Source: Candidatus Saccharimonadota bacterium
Lineage (GTDB): Bacteria; Patescibacteriota; Saccharimonadia; Saccharimonadales; Saccharimonadaceae
Direction of reading: 5' to 3'
Assembly (NCBI GenBank): GCA_905372275.1
Contig: CAJPON010000012.1
Span: 1-21,854 of the forward strand
Length of the DNA stretch: 21,854 bases
In this document: piece after piece, positions 15,522 to 21,826 of the stretch
Numbering within the stretch: position 1 is the first letter of the stretch
Layout of the letters: each line of letters opens with the position of its first letter
Made by a program: the position numbers and the translations under genes
The notes under the pieces: generated by a model
What the model was told of the DNA's origin: nothing
What the model saw: only the letters and a program-made list of their open reading frames with translations
Database searches by the model: none

Positions 15522-16217
15522 CGCCGGCAAGCGCTGTTCTGGACAGCTCGCCAAAATCCGCTCCATAGCCGTGCGTTCCGGCGGTGTCACCCACAGCGAG
15601 TATTTTTTCTTGACGGCAATTTGACGGGCAATGTACTGGCAGCGAAACGGCTTATTTGACGGCAGCCAAGTCGCCGCATCGCCATCGCCCTTCTGCTGGT
15701 TGGCTGGTCCGTCGACAGCTAGCAGCTCAAGCGGGTCATTAGCCAGACTGATTCGCTGTTCGCTAGACAACTGCTGAGCGCCAGTCTGCCAAGCATTGCT
15801 CAGCGCCACTACGTGGTCAATCTGCACAGCGCCGCTAGAATTAGTACCGCGCTTGAAAGCGATTCGCTGCCCGGTGTACGGGTCGCTAAGAGCGCCAGCC
15901 TGTACTTTGCAGTTGTCGTCGCCCAAGACAGCTTTTGCCAAGTCGCGGCGCAAGATAACATTGCGCGTATCGCAGCCGCCCGCTTTGGCCCAGCCGTCGC
16001 CGAACTGCGAGCGTTTGTAGCCAGTCTTGGGAGCGCGGCCCTTGGTTGGCAATGCCGCTAGAGCCTCGCGCGCTACTTCGCCAGAGCCAGAAGCCAGCTC
16101 CGACTGTTGAGACGAATCTGGCGGCATCAGCGGCAAATTTGGCCGCTCCTTAACAACAATCCACCCGAGAGTACCTATCAAAATCACCGCTACTAGTACT
16201 ATTCTACGCCGCTGCAT
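15519..16217 (-). CDS. Secreted or membrane-anchored HNH nuclease
   Basis: A 232-aa protein: an N-terminal basic stretch and hydrophobic segment (about residues 4-22, signal or anchor), a polar linker, then an HNH-family domain of the GmrSD-C/DUF1524-like kind common in actinobacteria. Visible marks are RSQFGDGWAKAGGCDTRN, LSDPYTGQRIAF, the metal/catalytic core VQIDHVVALSNAW (Asp-His), NDPLELLAVDGPANQQKGD and a C-terminal W-P-x3-F-x-C segment. Outside the cell it could degrade environmental or host DNA for nucleotides or uptake. A frame start two codons earlier (16223) is possible, but an extended -10 ends exactly 6 nt before the ATG at 16217, as in the neighbouring genes, so I choose that. 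The nuclease call is firm at family level, the role inferred. Confidence 0.85.
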   Translation of the reverse strand: MQRRRIVLVAVILIGTLGWIVVKERPNLPLMPPDSSQQSELASGSGEVAREALAALPTKGRAPKTGYKRSQFGDGWAKAGGCDTRNVILRRDLAKAVLGDDNCKVQAGALSDPYTGQRIAFKRGTNSSGAVQIDHVVALSNAWQTGAQQLSSEQRISLANDPLELLAVDGPANQQKGDGDAATWLPSNKPFRCQYIARQIAVKKKYSLWVTPPERTAMERILASCPEQRLPA

Positions 16218-16250
16218 AAGCATATTATACCACCCTGCTATAATGGACGT
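16218..16250. promoter_or_regulatory. 33-bp divergent promoter producing two leaderless mRNAs
   Basis: Plus strand: TGCTATAAT (16236-16244), 6 nt, pepN ATG. Minus strand: TGGTATAAT (16232-16224), 6 nt, HNH ATG. The two extended -10 elements are 3 bp apart, so both polymerases cannot occupy the site together, and any -35 contacts fall inside the opposite gene. Confidence 0.8.
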
Positions 16251-18758
16251 ATGGACAGATTATTTTCTCAATTTCAACCAGAACACTACGATATCCAATG
16301 GGATTTGCGTCAAGCGAAGAGCAATCGTTTAATCCGCGGCACGGCAACTATCCGCGGCCAGCATCTAGCAGCCGAGCCAATTCGCTTGCACGCCAAAGAT
16401 CTGCAGATCGAAGAGGCTACTGTCAACGGCCAAGCAGTCAAGACATCAACCGACAACGACATTTTGACGCTTGACAATACCGACGACAGTCCAGTGCAAA
16501 TCACTATCAAATTCTCACTAGCACTAACCGACGCCATGCACGGTATTTATCCTTGCTATTACCAACACCAAGGCCAGAGATGCGAGCTATACGCCACCCA
16601 ATTCGAAAGCCACCATGCCCGCGAAGCCTTCCCATGCGTCGACGAACCAGAGGCCAAAGCTACATTTGCGATTTCAATATTATCAAATGAACCAGTAGTA
16701 CTCAGCAATATGCCAGTCATTTCGCAGCGGGAAAGTAGCGAGGGAACGCTGACTACATTCGAGCAAACACCGCGCATGAGTACTTACCTGGCGGCCTTTG
16801 TCGCTGGCGATTTGCAGCGCGCGACTACTGCCACCAAGAGCGACGTCGAAGTCAACGTCTACGCCACACCAGCGCAGTCAGCCGACAGCTTGAACTGGGC
16901 GCTCCAGCACGCAGCGCAAACAATTGACTTTTTCAACGAGTATTTTGGCGTGCCTTACCCACTGCCGAAATCTGACCATGTAGCACTACCTGATTTTTCT
17001 AGCGGCGCTATGGAGAATTGGGGCTTGGTGACCTACCGCGAAACCGCCCTGCTGGCCGATCCGGCAACCGCTAGCGTTTCGACCCGCCAATATATTGCGA
17101 CGGTTATCGCCCACGAATTAAGCCACCAGTGGTTCGGTAATCTAGTGACTATGAAATGGTGGAATAACCTGTGGCTGAACGAGAGTTTCGCTACGCTGAT
17201 GGAATACCTAGCAACTGACGCACTGCATCCGGATTGGCGACAATGGGACGAGTTTGCCAACAACGAGGGCGTTGCTGCCCTGCGCCGCGATAGCATCGAC
17301 GGCGTACAGCCAGTTCAAACCGACGTATCGAGCCCAGCCGAAATCAGCGCGCTGTTTGATGGAGCGATTGTCTACGCCAAAGGCGGCCGGCTGCTGCGAA
17401 TGATGCAACTATGGATTGGCGATGAAGCGTTCCGCGCTGGCCTCAAGCAGTATTTCACCCGCTTCAAGTATAGCAACACCACTGGCGACGACCTCTGGGA
17501 ATGCCTAAGCCAAGCTAGCGGCAAAGATGTCGGAGCGCTAATGAATACCTGGATTTCACAACCAGGTTACCCGGTAGTCTACGCATTGCTCGACAATGGC
17601 GAGTTGACGCTCCGCCAAGAACAATTCTTCACTGGGCCGCACCAGCCGTCTGATCGTTTATGGCCGATTCCGCTCGACGCCAACGACCAGCGCCTGCCCG
17701 AAATTCTAAAGGAGCGCGAACAGCGCCTCTCGCCAGCGCCAGACGGACTATTACTGCTCAATCATCAAAACGCCTCGCACTTTATCACTTGCTACGACGA
17801 CGCTCTGCGAGCTCGCATTTTGCAGGCAATCGCCATTGGTACGCTGACGCCGTCGCAGCGCGCCCAGTATCTCAACGAGCAAATCTTGCTAGCCCGCGGC
17901 GGTCTAATTGCTAGCAGCACGCTAGTCGAAGCGCTAGCCGCCTTCCAAGACGAAAGTGATCAGACCGTCTGGGAAATCATCTCGCTAGCCATCAGCGATC
18001 TCAAGAAATTCGTCGATCAAGACGAAGCCGCCGAGAAGCTGCTGCGCCGCCTATCAGGCAAGCTAGCTCGTCGGCAGTTCGAACGCCTAGGTTGGAGCAA
18101 ACACCCCGGCGAGCCAGAATCTGACAGCAAACTGCGCGCCGTCATCATCGATTGCATGCTATATAGCGAGGACGCAGCGGCAATCAGTACCGCGCGCCAG
18201 CTCTACCAAAACACGCCTCTGGCCGAGCTCAGCGCCGACCTGCGCCCATCAATCATCGGTGCCGCCGTCCGCTACAGCGATCAGCCGGCAGATATAGTCA
18301 GCCAGCTGCTCGAAGCTTACCAAGCCACGCAATCGGCCGACCTGCGCAGCGACATCGCCGCAGGGGTCGCCACGACGCGCGACGCCGAGCAGCTAGCGCG
18401 CTTAATCGGGCTACTCACCAACACCGATATCATCCGCAGCCAGGACACCGTTCGCTGGTTCGTCGACCTGCTGCGCAATCGCTACGGCCGCGAAGCCGCC
18501 TGGCGCTGGATGCGCAGCCAGTGGAGTTGGATCGAGAAAACTTTCGCCAGCGACAAAAGCCACGATTATTTCCCGCGCTACGCCGCCATGCTGCTGATGA
18601 CGCGCCAGCAGCTAGCCGAATACCGCGAATTTTTCACGCCGCTGCGCCGCGACCAGTCGCTCGTCCGCGCCATCGACATGGGAATACTAGATTTAGAGGG
18701 CAAACTAGACCTAATCGACCGCGACAAAGCAGCAGTCATAGCAGCCCTGGCAAAGTAA
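16251..18758 (+). CDS. pepN: Aminopeptidase N (M1 family)
   Basis: An 835-aa zinc aminopeptidase that removes N-terminal residues from peptides. The N-terminal beta domain (about 1-195) is followed by a thermolysin-like catalytic domain with the exopeptidase motif GAMEN (252-256), HELSHQWFGNLVTMKWW with zinc ligands H288, H292 and E311 (in NESFA), and catalytic E289. A helical ERAP1-C-like domain fills the C-terminal half. There is no signal peptide, so it is probably cytoplasmic; a bacterium dependent on host-derived peptides would need it. The ATG at 16251 lies 6 nt after an extended -10, so the mRNA is predicted to be leaderless. A terminator follows at 18781-18812. Confidence 0.95.
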   Translation: MDRLFSQFQPEHYDIQWDLRQAKSNRLIRGTATIRGQHLAAEPIRLHAKDLQIEEATVNGQAVKTSTDNDILTLDNTDDSPVQITIKFSLALTDAMHGIYPCYYQHQGQRCELYATQFESHHAREAFPCVDEPEAKATFAISILSNEPVVLSNMPVISQRESSEGTLTTFEQTPRMSTYLAAFVAGDLQRATTATKSDVEVNVYATPAQSADSLNWALQHAAQTIDFFNEYFGVPYPLPKSDHVALPDFSSGAMENWGLVTYRETALLADPATASVSTRQYIATVIAHELSHQWFGNLVTMKWWNNLWLNESFATLMEYLATDALHPDWRQWDEFANNEGVAALRRDSIDGVQPVQTDVSSPAEISALFDGAIVYAKGGRLLRMMQLWIGDEAFRAGLKQYFTRFKYSNTTGDDLWECLSQASGKDVGALMNTWISQPGYPVVYALLDNGELTLRQEQFFTGPHQPSDRLWPIPLDANDQRLPEILKEREQRLSPAPDGLLLLNHQNASHFITCYDDALRARILQAIAIGTLTPSQRAQYLNEQILLARGGLIASSTLVEALAAFQDESDQTVWEIISLAISDLKKFVDQDEAAEKLLRRLSGKLARRQFERLGWSKHPGEPESDSKLRAVIIDCMLYSEDAAAISTARQLYQNTPLAELSADLRPSIIGAAVRYSDQPADIVSQLLEAYQATQSADLRSDIAAGVATTRDAEQLARLIGLLTNTDIIRSQDTVRWFVDLLRNRYGREAAWRWMRSQWSWIEKTFASDKSHDYFPRYAAMLLMTRQQLAEYREFFTPLRRDQSLVRAIDMGILDLEGKLDLIDRDKAAVIAALAK

Positions 18759-18780
18759 TTTCGTTTTCTTTGAGATAAGC

Positions 18781-18812
18781 AATTTTGCGGCTTTTACAGA
18801 GGCCGCAAAATT
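18781..18812. terminator. pepN terminator
   Basis: AATTTTGCGGC (18781-18791), 10-nt loop, GCCGCAAAATT (18802-18812): a perfect 11-bp stem downstream of pepN. Confidence 0.75.
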
Positions 18813-18839
18813 ATTATGACACATTTTTCGTTTAAACGC

Positions 18840-18868
18840 TTGACATTTATACGATAATGTGCTATATT
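18840..18868 (+). promoter_or_regulatory. Promoter of small unit 3
   Basis: TTGACA (18840-18845), 17-nt spacer, TATATT (18863-18868) with an upstream TGC extended element: a near-perfect promoter. Transcription should start near 18875. Confidence 0.85.
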
Positions 18869-18875
18869 CATAATA

Positions 18876-18951
18876 GCTTTTCGCTCAAGTTTACGAAAAA
18901 AGGGCGAGAAGTGCCCTTTTACTTGAGCGATGATTTTCTGAGGAGGAAATC
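18876..18951 (+). promoter_or_regulatory. Structured 5' leader of unit 3 with SD hairpin
   Basis: A two-tier hairpin: TCGCTCAAGT (18881-18890) with 18921-18930 outside, and AAAAGGGC (18898-18905) with GCCCTTTT (18913-18920) inside. Next to it, ATGATTTTC (18930-18938) pairs with GGAAATCAT (18945-18953) around the loop TGAGGA (one G-U pair), enclosing the AGGAGG SD and the first two bases of the AUG. GCTCAAGTT (18883-18891) can also pair with AGCTTGAGC (19303-19311) in the tail. Confidence 0.7.
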
Positions 18952-19269
18952 ATGGGCTTTGTTACTGTTGTCTCCATTACTCTCGCGCTCGTCGCCCCCT
19001 GGGCGACGAAGTCCGTTCTCGACGCCGCCGGCCCGCTGGCTGGCTGGGGGTGGGTCGCGATGTTCGTCACGGCCCATGTCTGGGTCTGGCGGTGCATCTC
19101 CACCGCCATCGCCGACGGCGGTGGAGAGATTCTGTACCTGCCAGCGATAATGCTGGCAGTTTACGAGTTCGCCGTCATCGGCTTCGTGCCGATGTCTCTC
19201 GATGATGAAGACGTTTGCAGGTGCACTACCTGCGAGCAGCACCGCCACAAGGCGGTGAAGAAGGGCTAA
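18952..19269 (+). CDS. Unit 3 orphan membrane protein, 105 aa, with Cys/His tail
   Basis: I do not recognise this protein. Three hydrophobic segments (about residues 2-18, 28-48 and 58-80) are followed by an acidic turn (SLDDEDV) and a C-terminal Cys/His cluster, C89-x-C91-x2-C94-x2-H97-x-H99, which could bind a metal, then a Lys-rich end. AGGAGG lies 5 nt before the ATG. Codon use differs from the core genes: all four Lys codons are AAG and no Leu codon is CTA or TTA. The coding region contains five perfect hairpins in a row: 18989-19009, 19098-19126, 19138-19159, 19217-19233 and 19240-19257. Real gene likely; role unknown, possibly a toxin-like or host-interaction membrane protein. Confidence 0.75.
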   Translation: MGFVTVVSITLALVAPWATKSVLDAAGPLAGWGWVAMFVTAHVWVWRCISTAIADGGGEILYLPAIMLAVYEFAVIGFVPMSLDDEDVCRCTTCEQHRHKAVKKG

Positions 19270-19336
19270 GCCCGTCGAAAATAGCTCGCTGAACTAGCGT
19301 TCAGCTTGAGCTCGTTCGGCGGGCTATTTTCTTTGG
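19269..19336 (+). terminator. Unit 3 tail: composite hairpin terminator, tail repeat copy B
   Basis: AGCCCGTCGAA (19269-19279, starting at the last base of the stop codon) pairs with TTCGGCGGGCT (19315-19325). Nested inside are AGCTC/GAGCT (19283-19287 with 19308-19312) and GCTGAAC/GTTCAGC (19288-19294 with 19299-19305). ATTTTCTTTGG follows. The right arm and T-run are the sequence shared with the window-edge repeats. Confidence 0.85.
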
Positions 19337-19337
19337 T

Positions 19338-20528
19338 TTAATTTATTTCTACTACCGCTTGGACGGCTGGCGGGTCACCGCTCACGCTGGCGGCTAGCAG
19401 CTTGGCTGCCATGCCGCTGTATTCTGGCTTACCCGCCAAAAACAACTCTGCCGCGAAACGCATCTGTCGCTGCTTTTTGGCGGTAATCGCCGCCAGTCCA
19501 TCGCCGAAATCATCATTCTTACGATACTTCACCTCGGTGAAATACAACACCTCGCCTTTCACGCTGACGATATCAATTTCGCAGTACCGCGTCCGCCAAT
19601 TCCGCGCCACAATCTCATGGCCGCGCGCCGTCAGCCAATCTGCTGCCGCTTGCTCGCCTTTATCGCCGATTTGGCGAGTTGTCATTGGTTTTTCATTAAT
19701 ACATATGCTATTTGGGTGTATACAAGAGTCTGTGTCGGATATCTCAACTGCGCTTAATAGGTTCAGTGATGCTGTAGAGAAGGTAGAGCCGTCTGGAGCG
19801 GTATCCCCAGAAAAAATCAGGGCAGCCTCTGCAGAATAGTTGATAGCGTCTTGATGCAGTTCCGCCGCTCGAGCGCCATCAGAAAAATATCTGGGGCCCA
19901 CGTAAAGTTGCCCTGATTTTTTCTGAGGCACTGCTCGCGGCGTCACAGCATACTTCGCCAGCGGCGCGAAACTCAGCCGGTGCAGCGGCGTCACGCCCAG
20001 GCGCTCAATCGACGCCCGATGCTTGGCCACGCCATAGCCAGCATTCGACGCGAAACCGTACCCCGGATAAACCGCATCTTGCTCGGCCATGAACTGGTCG
20101 CGCGCCACCTTGGCGATGATTGATGCCGCTGACACGCTCGGAATCAAACCGTCGGCCTTAGGCATGGTCATAGCGAACTTCTCTAGCGCCGTGCCGCGCA
20201 AGAAATTCACCGTTCCGTCAATGATAATTTCGCTAAAAGCTAGATTTTGCTGGCGGCACTGCGCTTGAATTTGCTCGACCGCTCGCCGCGTCGCCAGCCG
20301 CAGCGCCTCACTCATGCCAATATCGTCTAGTTCCTGGGCACTCACCCAGCCCAGCGCCCAAGCCGCAGCCTTTTCGCGAATTTCCACGTCCAACGCTTCA
20401 CGGCGCTTTTTGGTTAGCTTTTTGCTATCGTCCAAGCCGTCAATCTCGGCGCCGCCCAGAATCACCGCGCCAACCACCAGCGGCCCCGCCCACGGCCCGC
20501 GCCCAACCTCGTCGATCCCCAGAATCAT
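19338..20528 (-). CDS. rnhB: RNase HII fused to YraN/UPF0102 nuclease-fold protein
   Basis: A 396-aa two-domain protein. Residues 1-200: RNase HII, which nicks RNA in RNA-DNA hybrids, with GIDEVGRGPWAGPLV (D6, E7), DDSKKL, IIIDGTVNF and SIIAKVARD. Residues about 282-396: a YraN/UPF0102 domain with GEQAAADWL, the restriction-nuclease-like core YCEIDIVSVKGEVLYFTEVKYRK, and a C-terminal helix. In most bacteria these are separate neighbouring genes. The roughly 80-residue linker (about 203-281) matches neither family and carries a 17-bp inverted repeat; the YraN part begins with a Met (19685) that would be a normal start for a stand-alone gene, but has no SD. The start at 20528 is the usual RNase HII N-terminus and lies 6 nt after an extended -10. 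Confidence 0.88.
   Translation of the reverse strand: MILGIDEVGRGPWAGPLVVGAVILGGAEIDGLDDSKKLTKKRREALDVEIREKAAAWALGWVSAQELDDIGMSEALRLATRRAVEQIQAQCRQQNLAFSEIIIDGTVNFLRGTALEKFAMTMPKADGLIPSVSAASIIAKVARDQFMAEQDAVYPGYGFASNAGYGVAKHRASIERLGVTPLHRLSFAPLAKYAVTPRAVPQKKSGQLYVGPRYFSDGARAAELHQDAINYSAEAALIFSGDTAPDGSTFSTASLNLLSAVEISDTDSCIHPNSICINEKPMTTRQIGDKGEQAAADWLTARGHEIVARNWRTRYCEIDIVSVKGEVLYFTEVKYRKNDDFGDGLAAITAKKQRQMRFAAELFLAGKPEYSGMAAKLLAASVSGDPPAVQAVVEIN
19808..19925. repeat. 17-bp inverted repeat in the rnhB-yraN linker
   Basis: CAGAAAAAATCAGGGCA (19808-19824) and its exact reverse complement (19909-19925) enclose 84 bases. There is no obvious target duplication. Surrounding DNA from about 19686 is more AT-rich and less like core coding sequence. 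It may be a small inserted element read through in frame, or the remnant of a terminator between once-separate genes. Confidence 0.7.
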
Positions 20529-20534
20529 AAGTTC

Positions 20535-20543
20535 ATGATAACA
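20535..20543 (-). promoter_or_regulatory. Extended -10 promoter of rnhB, leaderless
   Basis: On the minus strand TGTTATCAT (20543-20535) ends 6 nt before the rnhB ATG; no SD is present. Same spacing as tgt, yhhQ, HNH and pepN. Confidence 0.65.
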
Positions 20544-20588
20544 AATGGCGGCGATAGGCTCAATCACGGGCGCAGATGGCAGGATTTG

Positions 20589-20597
20589 TGTTATAAT
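20589..20597 (+). promoter_or_regulatory. Promoter of small unit 4
   Basis: TGTTATAAT (20589-20597) is an extended -10 with a perfect TATAAT; the -35 position reads GGCGCA and is poor. Transcription should start near 20604. Confidence 0.7.
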
Positions 20598-20603
20598 ATT
20601 AGT

Positions 20604-20641
20604 AAGCTAAACCCCAAACATGGAAAGGAAGTGTTTAGCAG
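20604..20641 (+). promoter_or_regulatory. Leader of unit 4 with SD in a loop
   Basis: GCTAAAC (20606-20612) pairs with GTTTAGC (20633-20639), placing the SD GGAAAGGAAG (20622-20631) in the loop and ending 2 nt before the ATG. The same SD segment (20622-20633) is complementary to the tail at 21016-21028: 12 pairs with one bulged base and one G-U. Confidence 0.65.
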
Positions 20642-20854
20642 ATGAAAGGAAAGATCTTCATCCTTTTCATTATGGTCGGGATTCCGGCCATGACCTGGGC
20701 CGTTGTGACCTGGGCAGTTATGATTATGCTGGGGGCGCTGCATAGTGCTTTCAGTGTGATACCCGCGTTGTCGTTCTTGGAGAGCTTTCTCGCGACACTT
20801 ATGGCTTTTGCTATCATCGTGTTCGCCATTTCTATGGCGACCGACAACACGTGA
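20642..20854 (+). CDS. Unit 4 orphan membrane protein, 70 aa
   Basis: I do not recognise this protein. It is a 70-aa, very hydrophobic product with a short basic N-terminus (MKGK), a long membrane segment (about 5-32) and a second one (about 46-64), ending in TDNT. Its size and shape resemble small phage holins or type I toxins, but no specific family can be claimed. The SD (AGGAAG, 20626-20631) is 10 nt from the ATG, slightly long, with a possible helix arm in between. The gene sits between rplS and rnhB, two minus-strand genes that are usually adjacent in Gram-positive operons, and is in the opposite orientation. GACCTGGGC occurs twice within 20 bases, near 20692 and 20707. Confidence 0.68.
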   Translation: MKGKIFILFIMVGIPAMTWAVVTWAVMIMLGALHSAFSVIPALSFLESFLATLMAFAIIVFAISMATDNT

Positions 20855-20855
20855 C

Positions 20856-21028
20856 CGGCCCGCCGCCACGGCGGCCGTTGACCCCAACCCCCGAGGAAGC
20901 GGCCCGCAGGCAGAAATCCTGACCTGCCATGGTCTACTCGGTGGGCCGTTTCCTCTCCGACGCCCGCTGGGGCGGCTCGCGGAACATATCGTTCTGCTTG
21001 AGCCGCCTCGGCGGGCACTTTCCTTTTC
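20856..21028 (+). ncRNA. Unit 4 structured 3' region, tail repeat copy C
   Basis: About 170 nt with no credible gene and a chain of stems: 20856-20877 (CGGC/GCCG and CGCCG/CGGCG with one bulge); GAGGAAGCGGCCCGC (20893-20907) with 20941-20955, 15 pairs including two G-U, enclosing GGCAG/CTGCC; CGCCC/GGGCG (20961-20974, loop GCTG); and a terminal CGCC/GGCG hairpin near 21004-21013. It ends with TTGAGC (20998-21003), CGGCGGGC (21009-21016) and the pyrimidine run complementary to the SD. It could be a structured 3' UTR or a processed RNA. Confidence 0.6.
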
Positions 21029-21051
21029 ACGGTTATTTCGCAGACAAAACA

Positions 21052-21075
21052 AAATCCCGCTCATCGGCGGGATTT
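21052..21075 (-). terminator. rplS terminator
   Basis: AAATCCCGC (21052-21060), loop TCATCG, GCGGGATTT (21067-21075). On the minus strand the stem is followed by TTGTTTTG, so it fits termination after rplS. Confidence 0.8.
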
Positions 21076-21101
21076 ATCGTTAGCACTAGACACAGACTAC
21101 T

Positions 21102-21623
21102 TTAATTTTCGGCGTGGCGAGCAGCGACCTCGGCGGCCTTGGCGTCCAATTCGGCTTGTTTGGCAGCTTCGGCGGCCTTTTTCTCGGCGGCTTCTTTGGC
21201 TTTCTCTTCTTTCAGCCGGGCAGCTTCCTCTTCAGCATGTTTGTCGCGGACGGCGTTGACAGCTTCGCGATCAAATTTGACTGCCGTCAAGCGGGCCGAC
21301 TTACCGCTGCGTTTGCGCAAAAAGCTGAGGAAATTGCGGCGAACCTTGGCGCGGCGCACAATCTCGACTTTTTCGACCAGCGGGCTATGCAGCAAGAACG
21401 ACTTCTCGACGCCGACACCCGAAGCAACTTTGCGAACGGTGATGCGGCTAGTGTGCTGGCCTTTGTTGTCGGTGCGGATAACCACACCCTCGAACATCTG
21501 AATGCGCTCTTTGTTGCCCTCTTTGATTTTCTGATAGACGCGCACAGTGTCGCCGCTGCGAACATCGACAACTTGTGCTTTCTTTTGCTCGTCGTTGACT
21601 TTTTGGATTAATGCAAAACTCAT
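21102..21623 (-). CDS. rplS: Ribosomal protein L19 with Ala/Glu/Lys tail
   Basis: A 173-aa ribosomal protein of the large subunit. The first 115-120 residues are normal L19 (SGDTVRVYQKIKEGNKERIQMFEGVVIR, FLLHSPLVEKVEIVRRAKVRR, LSFLRKRSGKSARL). The remaining 45-50 residues are an Ala/Glu/Lys-rich, probably helical extension (EEEAARLKEEKAKEAAEKKAAEAAKQ region) that standard L19 lacks. AGGAAA lies 6 nt before the ATG. A promoter and a roughly 100-nt leader are upstream. In many Gram-positive genomes rplS is followed by rnhB; here unit 4 separates them. Confidence 0.95.
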   Translation of the reverse strand: MSFALIQKVNDEQKKAQVVDVRSGDTVRVYQKIKEGNKERIQMFEGVVIRTDNKGQHTSRITVRKVASGVGVEKSFLLHSPLVEKVEIVRRAKVRRNFLSFLRKRSGKSARLTAVKFDREAVNAVRDKHAEEEAARLKEEKAKEAAEKKAAEAAKQAELDAKAAEVAARHAEN

Positions 21624-21721
21624 AATTTTTCCTATCTTTCAAGCCCGCTCTGGCTGGCCACGCAGTTGTACCTCTGCGGCTCCACACCGAACAAAGCCCG
21701 AATCATTAACTCTCGTACAAT
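21624..21721 (-). promoter_or_regulatory. rplS leader
   Basis: About 100 nt of untranslated RNA. GCCGCAG can pair with CTGC and GGC across 21680-21657 (7 bp with a 2-nt bulge), with weaker GC stems on both sides. Such leaders sometimes mediate autoregulation by the ribosomal protein; here this is only a suggestion. Confidence 0.35.
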
Positions 21722-21727
21722 GCAAGT

Positions 21728-21756
21728 ATTCTAACACAATATCAGCCGGCGAGCAA
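21728..21756 (-). promoter_or_regulatory. rplS promoter
   Basis: On the minus strand: TTGCTC (21756-21751), 17-nt spacer, TAGAAT (21733-21728), preceded by TG. Good spacing and moderate match. Confidence 0.7.
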
Positions 21757-21826
21757 TAGCTGACATAGCTCGTAGCACGCAACTCCTCGCCGCTCGTATG
21801 ATAAACCAAAGCATAAAACAAAAAAT

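Noticed and set aside
19269..19325. Integron attC site at the unit 3 tail
   Set aside because: The nested palindrome looks attC-like, but the RYYYAAC/GTTRRRY core boxes are not at the outer ends and no integrase is in the window; a T-run makes a terminator the simpler reading.
19808..19925. A complete miniature transposon
   Set aside because: No target-site duplication is visible and no second copy occurs in the window; kept only as an inverted repeat.
20591..21064. Arg/Gly-rich open frames on the minus strand and a 91-codon plus frame over the unit 4 tail
   Set aside because: Composition is a by-product of GC-rich stems; no SD or family resemblance.
21639..21821. 60-codon minus frame between rplS and the right edge
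   Set aside because: It overlaps the rplS promoter and leader, has no SD, and no recognisable protein features.
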